In this document: in pieces, positions 1 to 5,104 of the stretch
Layout of the letters: each line of letters opens with the position of its first letter
Numbering within the stretch: position 1 is the stretch's first letter
Assembly (NCBI GenBank): GCA_021812905.1
Contig: JAKAMM010000022.1
Span: forward strand, 1 to 12,928
Length of the DNA stretch: 12,928 nucleotides
Source: Chloroflexota bacterium
GTDB lineage: Bacteria; Chloroflexota; Anaerolineae; Anaerolineales; Villigracilaceae
Direction of reading: 5' to 3'
Program-made: the position numbers and the translations under genes
Notes under the pieces: generated by a model
What the model saw: the letters and a program-made list of their open reading frames with translations, nothing else
Told to the model about the DNA's origin: nothing
Databases searched by the model: none

Positions 1-224
1 GTCGCATACACTTCGCGGGGTGACCGGTCTTGAAATCGCTCGCTGTTGAGTTCCTGGCGAACTTTGATTTTCTCAGCCTCGCTGATGGCGCGTGGTGAAA
101 TCTTTGGAATGGTTCGCTCCGGTCGTTTCGTCCGCGCGAGATAGAGACTGCTCCTCGGCACGATCAAAGCCGCGCATGCCGCTTGTACTCCTATACTCTT
201 TCCAAATACTTCTGCAGACTGCAT
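1..224 (-). CDS. IS3-like transposase OrfB (DDE integrase subunit), N-terminal part, cut by window edge
   Basis: From the ATG at 222-224 the frame stays open to the left edge and gives 74 residues. The segment GVQAACAALIVPRSSLYLAR near residues 12-31 matches the region that precedes the rve integrase domain in IS3-family OrfB proteins. SEAEKIKVRQEL and SERFQDRSPREVYA follow it, a pattern typical of the family. The catalytic DDE residues would lie beyond the window. The start codon overlaps the orfA stop by one base (TAATG), so re-initiation after orfA is likely. Many IS3 elements instead make OrfAB by -1 frameshifting. Whether this copy is intact cannot be judged. Confidence 0.8.
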   Translation of the reverse strand, partial: MQSAEVFGKSIGVQAACAALIVPRSSLYLARTKRPERTIPKISPRAISEAEKIKVRQELNSERFQDRSPREVYA

Positions 225-637
225 TAAGAGTCCTTGCTCTGGTCGTTGTCTGCGAGGGGCACCCCAAGCAGCCGCGCAACTTTTTTTTGGACCTCAATAA
301 TTAATTCAGCGCGTTCCAGCTTCTCTTGCAGCCGTTTGTTCTCTCGTTGCAGGCGCGCTAACTCAACCGCGTTGGCGTCTACCTTTGGTCCGCGCCGATG
401 TTCCGACAATCCTGTCAGACCACCCCGTTCACGCTGCTCCCGCCACTTGCTCACCAATGATGAATACAGCCCTTCCCTTCGTAGCAGCGCTCCAACCTCG
501 CCTTTGCCTTTGCACTCATCCACTTCACGCAAAATACGCAACTTGTACTCCGCCGGATGTTGGCGACGTTTGGCCTTGGCTATCACTTCGGTCTGTGTTC
601 CTGCTTCTTCCGACTTGCCGTTCTGTTCTTGAGACAT
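224..637 (-). CDS. IS3-like transposase OrfA (HTH DNA-binding subunit)
   Basis: The 137-residue protein has a helix-turn-helix of the HTH_Tnp_1 type at about residues 28-75, with HPAEYKLRILREVDE and LLRREGLYSSLVSKWREQRE. A leucine-rich coiled coil follows at about 90-125 (ELARLQRENKRLQEKLERAE). This is the standard OrfA layout: end recognition by the HTH and multimerisation through the zipper. The C-terminal IIEVQKKVARLLGVPL is typical of this OrfA group. The ATG at 637 is preceded by an AGGAG/AAAGG-like site. The frame shows no internal stop or frameshift, so this copy may still be functional. The long open frame on the opposite strand is a shadow. Confidence 0.88.
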   Translation of the reverse strand: MSQEQNGKSEEAGTQTEVIAKAKRRQHPAEYKLRILREVDECKGKGEVGALLRREGLYSSLVSKWREQRERGGLTGLSEHRRGPKVDANAVELARLQRENKRLQEKLERAELIIEVQKKVARLLGVPLADNDQSKDS

Positions 638-696
638 GCCTTTTCTCCTGCGCCCTGCACACTAAACTATTGGCTATGAGTGTCTCATCATTATAG

Positions 697-858
697 TCAC
701 AGAGGGACTCGCGATGAAAGACTGCCATGAATGATAGCCAGTGAGTTGATATTGATTTGTGCCTCGTCTTCTCCATATTCGGCATGGAAGTGAGGCGGAT
801 TATGCTCGTCATAATACATGTAGATGACAATGCCATAAAAGCGGCAAATCTCAGGCAT
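697..858 (-). pseudogene. DUF4160 protein, C-terminally truncated at the IS junction
   Basis: The frame starts at ATG 858 and reads MPEICRFYGIVIYMYYDEHN, then PPHFHAEYGEDEAQININS and LAIIHGSLSSRVPL, then a stop (53 residues). The first 50 residues fit the DUF4160 family very well, including the conserved YYDEHNPPHFHAEY. Family members usually run to about 75-90 residues, ending in a helix of the type LxLVxEWxxLHxxEL, and this is missing here. The last residues and the stop come from DNA that looks like the end of the IS, so the gene was probably broken by the insertion. It overlaps the upstream DUF2442 gene by 8 bases, so the two were probably translated together. The biochemical function of DUF4160 is not known to me. 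Confidence 0.82.
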
Positions 859-1141
859 GGACGCTGTCTTCTTTGAGTGCGGGAAATAATTCCTCGGGCG
901 TCTTGCCCGTCAGTTTCAAGTAGAGCGAAACTGCGTCAATGTCAATCTCGTCTGGCCAGACCAGCCGCCTGCCGTTTTCAATTGAAACGTTCTTGAAATT
1001 CTCGTATTTATTCCAGGATGCGAAAACGCCTTTGCCAGCGAGATGGGAAAGGTCAACACTACCTGCGGAATTATCAGCAAATTTGAGCCAGATTTTGTAG
1101 TCATCCAGCGGTCGCGCTTCTAAAATTCTCGGTGTGGTCAT
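851..1141 (-). CDS. DUF2442 domain protein
   Basis: This 96-residue protein has the DUF2442 pattern: MTTPRILEARPLDDYKIWLK, then DNSAGSVDLSHLAGKGVFAS, then a conserved WPDEIDIDAVSLYLK near the end. I chose the ATG at 1141 because GAGGAAAA lies about 5 bases before it and the family usually starts with this short lead. An in-frame ATG at 1171 would add ten poorly conserved residues. DUF2442 and DUF4160 genes are often neighbours, and here they overlap by 8 bases. Some authors treat such pairs as toxin-antitoxin-like, but I cannot support a function from sequence. The gene is intact although its partner is truncated. Confidence 0.85.
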   Translation of the reverse strand: MTTPRILEARPLDDYKIWLKFADNSAGSVDLSHLAGKGVFASWNKYENFKNVSIENGRRLVWPDEIDIDAVSLYLKLTGKTPEELFPALKEDSVHA

Positions 1142-1182
1142 CGGATTTTCCTCATTGACATTGGAGAACATTCGATAATCTT

Positions 1183-1188
1183 ATTATA
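1183..1188 (-). promoter_or_regulatory. Candidate -10 element for the DUF2442/DUF4160 pair
   Basis: On the minus strand a perfect TATAAT lies 41 bases before the preferred ATG. No convincing -35 hexamer is visible at 16-18 bases upstream, so this is only a candidate. Confidence 0.4.
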
Positions 1189-1259
1189 CAGCAAGTGTCG
1201 CGCAGAATTGGGCAGTCGTTTGGGGAGCGTTATCCCCGCTATATGTTCTCCCTCCTCGC

Positions 1260-1303
1260 TTCACACCCAATTCACAGCCCAAATCTATACTTCCGTTCAT
1301 AAT
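1260..1303 (+). promoter_or_regulatory. Putative response-regulator box with -10 candidates, upstream of the His-rich membrane protein
   Basis: TTCACA occurs at 1260-1265 and again at 1271-1276, exactly 11 bases apart. The two 11-base units, TTCACACCCAA and TTCACAGCCCA, agree at 9 of 11 positions. A TATACT hexamer follows at 1286-1291 and a CATAAT at 1298-1303. A third TTCACA sits at 1303-1308. Tandem half-sites with 11-bp period replacing a -35 element are the usual arrangement for OmpR/PhoB-type regulators. Such a regulator is encoded about 600 bases downstream. The assignment is inferred from geometry only. Confidence 0.4.
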
Positions 1304-1320
1304 TCACAAAAGGAGTGAAA

Positions 1321-1734
1321 ATGAACGAAAAAATTTGGTTACGAATCTTGGCCGCTCTAGTGTTGATCGCCGCGATTGCAGGCATCGCCTTCTTCGCTTA
1401 TCAGGCTGGCGTCGTGCACGGCTCGCCGGTCACGGTCCAGGCCCCGGCGGGGCAGTCTGCGCCCGCGCTATATCCGTATTATGGGATGCCTTTTGGTTAT
1501 GGTATGCGCGGAGCTTTCTTCCCATTTTGGGGCTTTGGCTGCTTTGGCCTGTTGATCCCGCTCTTCCTGTTCTTTCTGGCGATGCGCGCCTTCCGCTTTA
1601 TGATCTGGGGTCCGCGCTGGGGCATGGGACGTCACATGCACGGCCACTGGCACGGTGAAGATGGTGTCCCGCCGATGTTCAAGGAAATGCACGATCGCGC
1701 TCATGGACAGCCGGCCGAAGACAAGAAAGAATAA
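1321..1734 (+). CDS. Small membrane protein with His-rich cytosolic or exposed tail
   Basis: The 137-residue protein is not assigned to a named family with confidence. It has a membrane helix at about residues 7-28 (WLRILAALVLIAAIAGIAFF), a Pro/Gly/Tyr/Phe-rich linker (YPYYGMPFGYGMRGAFFPF), and a second helix at about 68-88. A tail follows with HMHGHWHGEDGVPPMF and EMHDRAHGQ. The His cluster could bind metal ions, but this is inference. The ATG at 1321 is preferred because AAGGAG lies 6 bases before it; a GTG two codons earlier overlaps that site. The gene sits upstream of a response regulator and sensor kinase, separated by a repeat element. It may be an accessory or target of that system. 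Confidence 0.75.
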   Translation: MNEKIWLRILAALVLIAAIAGIAFFAYQAGVVHGSPVTVQAPAGQSAPALYPYYGMPFGYGMRGAFFPFWGFGCFGLLIPLFLFFLAMRAFRFMIWGPRWGMGRHMHGHWHGEDGVPPMFKEMHDRAHGQPAEDKKE

Positions 1735-1753
1735 GCACGTATAATTGGCTTGC

Positions 1754-1890
1754 TGTCATTGCGAGGGCGGTGGTTGAGTAGGCGGTGTTAGTCCGCTGTA
1801 TCGAAACCCCGCCCGCCTGTCCCGGTGTTTTTCCGGGGAAGCAATCTCCTCATTCGCGAGGGGATTGCTTCCCGAAGGCTCGCAATGACA
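1754..1890. repeat. 137-bp inverted-repeat intergenic element (MITE/REP-like)
   Basis: The ends are perfect 12-base inverted repeats: TGTCATTGCGAG at 1754-1765 and CTCGCAATGACA at 1879-1890. Inside, GGGAAGCAATC (1836-1846) pairs with GATTGCTTCCC (1863-1873), extended by CCTC/GAGG nearer the loop. The element encodes nothing and ends 10 bases before the response regulator start codon. A shorter relative with the same terminal core lies at 12520-12591. Repeats with GTCATTGCGAG ends and AAGCAATC interiors are, to my knowledge, scattered in many bacterial genomes including Chloroflexota. Confidence 0.85.
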
Positions 1891-1900
1891 TAATCAAATT

Positions 1901-2587
1901 ATGAAAACCATCCTCGTTGTTGACGACGAACCCAAGATCACTCAACTCGTGCGCGATTATCTCGAGCGCGCGGGTTTTGGCGTTCTCATCGCGTACGATG
2001 GCAAGTCGGCGCTCTCGCACGCGAAAACCGACAGGCCTGACATGGTCGTTCTCGATCTCGGCCTGCCGCAAATGGACGGTCTCGATTTCACCCGCGAGTT
2101 CCGCAAAACGTCCAACGCGCCCATCATCATGCTCACGGCCCGCTCCGAAGAATCCGATAAACTTATCGGTCTCGAACTCGGCGCAGACGATTACATGACC
2201 AAGCCGTTCAGCCCGAAGGAATTGGTTGCCAGAGTCCGTGTGGTGTTTCGACGGATCGAGAATGCGACCACGTCAACTTCAGATATTATTCGCATCGCCG
2301 ATCTGACTCTCGATATTCCGCGTCTGCGCGTGACTTCGAGCGGACGCAGCCTCGAAGAGCTGACTCCCACCGAATTCGAACTATTGGCCGTGTTGGCGCG
2401 TCAACCAGGGCGCGTCTTCACGCGCGCTCAACTTTTGGACGCAATCCATGGCGTGGCGTTTGAATCTTATGAACGTGCCATTGACGCGCACATCAAAAAT
2501 ATCCGCCGCAAGATCGAAGTCAAAGCCAGTGAACCGAAATATATCCTCACGGTTTACGGCGTGGGTTATAAATTTTCGGATAAATAG
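1901..2587 (+). CDS. OmpR/PhoB-family response regulator
   Basis: The 228-residue protein has a receiver domain (about 1-118) and a winged-helix DNA-binding domain (about 130-226). Visible receiver residues are the acidic pair D8-D9, the phospho-acceptor D52 in VVLDLGLPQMDG, T79 in IIMLTAR, and K101 in TKPFSPKEL. The effector domain shows ELTPTEFELLAVLARQPGRV and the C-terminal hairpin ILTVYGVGYKF. It should dimerise on tandem DNA half-sites when phosphorylated by the kinase encoded next. No Shine-Dalgarno sequence is visible before the ATG, and CATAAT at 1889-1894 sits 6 bases from it, so a leaderless transcript is possible. The closest named relatives would be BaeR/PhoP-like proteins, but the signal is unknown. 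Confidence 0.95.
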   Translation: MKTILVVDDEPKITQLVRDYLERAGFGVLIAYDGKSALSHAKTDRPDMVVLDLGLPQMDGLDFTREFRKTSNAPIIMLTARSEESDKLIGLELGADDYMTKPFSPKELVARVRVVFRRIENATTSTSDIIRIADLTLDIPRLRVTSSGRSLEELTPTEFELLAVLARQPGRVFTRAQLLDAIHGVAFESYERAIDAHIKNIRRKIEVKASEPKYILTVYGVGYKFSDK

Positions 2588-2596
2588 AAACTGCTT

Positions 2597-2640
2597 CCAG
2601 CGCCGTCCTCGGCGCTGGACTCGCCGCCGAGACGGCGGCG
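2597..2640. repeat. Two tandem GC-rich palindromes between regulator and kinase genes
   Basis: CCAGCGCCG-TCCT-CGGCGCTGG (2597-2618) forms a perfect 9-bp hairpin. CGCCGCCG-AGA-CGGCGGCG (2622-2640) forms a perfect 8-bp hairpin three bases later. There is no T-tract after either one, so they are not typical terminators. They resemble REP-type intercistronic palindromes and may stabilise the upstream message or lower expression of the kinase relative to the regulator. Confidence 0.7.
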
Positions 2641-2667
2641 TGAGCATTTTGTGAATCGGTAAATATC

Positions 2668-3798
2668 ATGAAACATCGCTTTCGCTTTTCCGAACACGAA
2701 CGCCCGCCGTGGTGGCCTGAGAACGAAGAATGGCCGCCGCGTGATCGTCGTCACTGGCGGCGGATGGGCAGGCGCAACCCATTCTTCCGCAGGCTGGGAT
2801 GCCTGTTCGTTGTATTTAATTTATTCAGCTTTGTCGTCTTCCTTGCCATCGTCGGTTTTGTTCTACACCTTTTTGGAATTCTCCATTTTTCTTTTGACCA
2901 ATTTCAATGGGCGCCTGCGCTCGTTGGGATCTTTTTTGCTTTTGTCGTGGCGGCGTTGGTGATAGCAGGTTTGAATTTGCGACGCATGTCCACGCCGATT
3001 GATGATTTATTGGCGGCATCCAACCGCGTGGCAGAAGGGGATTACTCGGCACGTGTGGCCGAGCAAGGCCCGCCCGAAATCCGCTTGTTGATGCGAGCGT
3101 TTAATTCGATGACGGAACGTTTGCAAGTTGATGATTCTCAACGACGCGCCATGCTGGCCGATATTTCGCACGAACTCCGCACGCCGCTGACGGTCATCCA
3201 GGGAAACGTCGAAGGCATGTTGGATGGCGTGTATCCTGCTGATGAAAAGCAACTCAAGTCCATTTTGGAAGAGACACAAATCCTTTCGCGTCTGGTGGAT
3301 GATTTGCGGACGCTCGCTCTCGCCGAAAGCGGCGCACTGCAACTCAAGCGCGAGCCGACCGATCTGGCTTTGTTGATCCGTGAGGTTGCTTTGTCGCTTC
3401 AATCTCGTGCGGATAATTCTGGCGTAAAACTTGAATTATCTTTGGAAAATGTTTCTGCGTTGGAAATAGATCCGGCGCGTATTCGCGAAGTGTTGTCCAA
3501 CTTGATCGGTAACGCGTTACGCTATTCGCCGCGCGGGGGCGTGGTCAAAATTAATTTAACGGAGTCCGCTGTGGGCAGGGAAGGAAGCGTGCGAGTCTCC
3601 GTCGAAGATAACGGGCCGGGAATCGCATCCGCTGACTTGCCGCATATTTTTGATCGGTTTTATAAATCCGGCGATTCGGGCGGGATGGGGCTGGGGCTTT
3701 CGATTGCAAAATATCTGGTCGAGGCGCACGGAGGAAAAATTTCTGCCGAGAGCGATTTTGGGAAGGGAACACGGATTTCTTTTTCGCTCCCTCAGTAA
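2668..3798 (+). CDS. HAMP-domain sensor histidine kinase
   Basis: The 376-residue protein has two membrane helices (about 44-70 and 82-104) with only about ten residues between them, then a HAMP domain (about 104-155). The HisKA domain has the phospho-acceptor H168 in [10 protein letters not shown]. The ATP-binding domain shows the N box [11 protein letters not shown] (278-288), G1 DNGPGI (314-319), F box IFDRFY (327-332) and G2 [10 protein letters not shown] (339-348). All catalytic motifs are present. The lack of a real extracytoplasmic sensor domain suggests sensing in the membrane or through a partner. The first 44 residues are rich in Arg, Trp and Pro ([13 protein letters not shown]). 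It should phosphorylate the regulator encoded just upstream. No strong ribosome-binding site is seen. Confidence 0.94.
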   Translation: MKHRFRFSEHERPPWWPENEEWPPRDRRHWRRMGRRNPFFRRLGCLFVVFNLFSFVVFLAIVGFVLHLFGILHFSFDQFQWAPALVGIFFAFVVAALVIAGLNLRRMSTPIDDLLAASNRVAEGDYSARVAEQGPPEIRLLMRAFNSMTERLQVDDSQRRAMLADISHELRTPLTVIQGNVEGMLDGVYPADEKQLKSILEETQILSRLVDDLRTLALAESGALQLKREPTDLALLIREVALSLQSRADNSGVKLELSLENVSALEIDPARIREVLSNLIGNALRYSPRGGVVKINLTESAVGREGSVRVSVEDNGPGIASADLPHIFDRFYKSGDSGGMGLGLSIAKYLVEAHGGKISAESDFGKGTRISFSLPQ

Positions 3799-3803
3799 TT
3801 CTC

Positions 3804-3812
3804 TGGTAAAAT
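3804..3812 (+). promoter_or_regulatory. Candidate extended -10 promoter for the rpsP cluster
   Basis: TGGTAAAAT matches an extended -10 (TGnTAnnAT) and lies just after the kinase stop, about 110 bases before rpsP. No good -35 is visible. The leader that follows contains a weak GTGCG/CGCAC stem near 3842-3859. It ends in GAAGGAG before the rpsP start codon. Supported by the hexamer and position only. Confidence 0.35.
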
Positions 3813-3921
3813 ATGCGCCTGTGGATTTCAGCTTTCGAGCGTGCGTCCTTTCACGCACCCCTCCTCTCTCGTTTGCATGAGCCAACTAAAATAGAAAATA
3901 ATTTGAAGGAGAACGTTCTCG

Positions 3922-4266
3922 ATGGTTCGTATTCGTTTTCGCCGTATTGGCTTGAAGGGCCAGCCTTCCTACCGCATTGTTGCGGCTGATAAGGAAGCTC
4001 CCCGCGATGGCCGCTTTCTCGAAATTTTGGGTTTCTATAACCCGCGCACCAATCCCTCGACTCTGACCGTTAAAGAAGATCGGGTCTATCACTGGATGCA
4101 GAACGGCGCTCTGCCGACTGAATCAGTGGGCATGGTTTTCAAGAGCGCGGGAATCCTTGATCGCTTCGAACGCCTTAAAAAAGGCGAGGCGGTCGAGGCG
4201 CTTTTGCAGGAAGCGGCAGAGGCCGCTACAAAGCGCGTCGCTTCCGTCAAGACCCACAAGGATTAA
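3922..4266 (+). CDS. rpsP: Ribosomal protein bS16
   Basis: The 114-residue protein starts MVRIRFRRIGLKGQPSYRIV, followed by ADKEAPRDGRFLEILGFYNP. This is the conserved N-terminal half of bS16, which binds 16S rRNA early in 30S assembly. The core is about 80 residues, and here an Ala/Glu/Lys-rich tail of about 30 residues follows, as seen in several phyla. AAGGAGAA precedes the ATG at suitable distance. It opens the rpsP-khpA-rimM cluster, with 18 bases to khpA. Confidence 0.97.
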   Translation: MVRIRFRRIGLKGQPSYRIVAADKEAPRDGRFLEILGFYNPRTNPSTLTVKEDRVYHWMQNGALPTESVGMVFKSAGILDRFERLKKGEAVEALLQEAAEAATKRVASVKTHKD

Positions 4267-4284
4267 ATTCTTAGCTGAGGCATT

Positions 4285-4521
4285 ATGAAAGACCTGATCG
4301 AATTCATCGCCAAGTCGCTGGTTGAGCACCCGGAGCAGGTCGAAGTTCAAGAATATGGGAACGGCGATCACATCCGCGTTGAGCTGAGCGTGGCCAAAGA
4401 TGATATGGGCCGCGTGATCGGCAAGGGCGGAAAAGTTGCCAATTCCATTCGCGCCATCTTGAGAGTAGCCGCCGAACGTGAAGGCAAACAAATTACTCTC
4501 GATGTGGTTGAGCCACAATAA
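4285..4521 (+). CDS. khpA: KH-domain RNA-binding protein KhpA (YlqC family)
   Basis: This 78-residue protein is a single type II KH domain. The RNA-binding loop is VIGKGGK, with the GxxG at residues 46-49. The start MKDLIEFIAKSLVEHPEQV and the size match the YlqC/KhpA family. In Gram-positive bacteria KhpA partners with KhpB and binds many small RNAs and mRNAs. It is usually found between rpsP and rimM, as here. TGAGG lies before the ATG. Its stop codon shares one base with the rimM start (TAATG), so translation of rimM is probably coupled to it. Confidence 0.95.
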   Translation: MKDLIEFIAKSLVEHPEQVEVQEYGNGDHIRVELSVAKDDMGRVIGKGGKVANSIRAILRVAAEREGKQITLDVVEPQ

Positions 4522-5072
4522 TGCCTCCCAAAAAATTATCTAGCAGCGCTGGGTCAGGCTCGCCGTCCACTGGCGAGCCTGTCTATTTAGCTATCGGTCA
4601 CTTGCGTCGTCCGCATGGCGTGCATGGCGAGATGGTGATGGAAGTCCACACGGATTTCCCGGAGCGCATCAAAAAAGGCGTGAAAGTTTTTGTGGGCGAG
4701 TCGCACGATGCGATGGTCATTGACGGGGCGCGTTTTCACAACGAGGGCTTGATCGTAAAATTTCACAGCGTGGATACGCCCGAAGATGCGGGACGCCTTC
4801 GCAACCTGTGGGTGTATGTCGCCAGCGCGGATCGTCCGCCTTTGGCTGAGGGTCAGTATTATTTTCATGAACTGATCGGACTTCAAGTGGTGGACGAGAA
4901 GGATGAGCCAATCGGTGAGTTGACCGAAGTGATGGAAACGGGCGCAAACAATGTGTACGTGGTGACGCGCGCCGATGGAAGCGAAGTATTATTGCCCGCC
5001 ATTCCTTCGGTCATTCTGGACGTGGAAATGGGCCGCCGTTTAATGCGCGTTCATCTGCTCGAAGGGCTGTAA
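4521..5072 (+). CDS. rimM: Ribosome maturation factor RimM
   Basis: The 183-residue protein has the N-terminal RimM beta-barrel (about 21-105, starting VYLAIGHLRRPHGVHGEM). A PRC-barrel domain follows (about 113-182), with YYFHELIGLQVVDEKDEPIG and LLPAIPSVILDVEMGRRL. RimM binds ribosomal protein uS19 and helps maturation of the 30S head. Conserved sequence begins near residue 21. The first 20 residues (MPPKKLSSSAGSGSPSTGEP) are an unconserved extension encoded partly by a perfect palindrome. The start overlaps the khpA stop by one base, which supports it. The genes that often follow, trmD and rplS, are absent, and dprA comes next. Confidence 0.95.
   Translation: MPPKKLSSSAGSGSPSTGEPVYLAIGHLRRPHGVHGEMVMEVHTDFPERIKKGVKVFVGESHDAMVIDGARFHNEGLIVKFHSVDTPEDAGRLRNLWVYVASADRPPLAEGQYYFHELIGLQVVDEKDEPIGELTEVMETGANNVYVVTRADGSEVLLPAIPSVILDVEMGRRLMRVHLLEGL
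4555..4581. repeat. Perfect 10-bp palindrome inside the rimM coding start
   Basis: CAGGCTCGCC (4555-4564) and GGCGAGCCTG (4572-4581) are exact reverse complements around a 7-base loop. The core CGCCGTCC...GGCG is also found in the hairpin at 2597-2618, which suggests one repeat family. It codes for about residues 12-20 of RimM, in the part not conserved in the family. Confidence 0.65.
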
Positions 5073-5092
5073 CCAGAACCGCAGATAACAGT

Positions 5093-5098
5093 TATACT
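5093..5098 (+). promoter_or_regulatory. Candidate -10 element for a leaderless dprA transcript
   Basis: TATACT lies in the 32-base gap between rimM and dprA and ends 6 bases before the dprA ATG. A start about 7 bases downstream of the hexamer would fall on or next to the initiation codon. No Shine-Dalgarno sequence is seen before dprA. No clear -35 is seen. Confidence 0.35.
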
Positions 5099-5104
5099 TT
5101 TCTC

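Larger units (their letters stand above)
1..701 (-). mobile_element. IS3-like insertion sequence, partial (5' end of the element inside the window)
   Basis: Two overlapping leftward reading frames encode a helix-turn-helix/coiled-coil OrfA and the start of an IS3-type OrfB. The element continues past the left edge, so its other end, full length and target duplication cannot be seen. The right boundary is inferred. The DUF4160 reading frame to the right keeps family-like sequence down to about 706 and then hits a stop made by TGTGA starting near 701. Going leftward the next bases are TGTGACTATAATGATGAGAC, which begin with TG as IS3-family ends usually do. A TATAAT hexamer at 690-695 on the minus strand could serve orfA. 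The boundary is uncertain by several bases. Confidence 0.75.

Noticed and set aside
234..632. Plus-strand open frame of 132 codons opposite orfA
   Set aside because: It is an antisense shadow of the transposase; the minus-strand protein has clear HTH and coiled-coil features while this one shows no family pattern.
525..836. Minus-strand open frame of 103 codons spanning the IS end and the DUF4160 region
   Set aside because: Wrong frame: the overlapping frame from 858 gives conserved DUF4160 sequence, and this one crosses the IS junction with no recognisable content.
1222..1237. GGGGA...TCCCC stem upstream of the His-rich protein gene
   Set aside because: Five base pairs with a six-base loop and no T-tract is too weak for a terminator or riboswitch.
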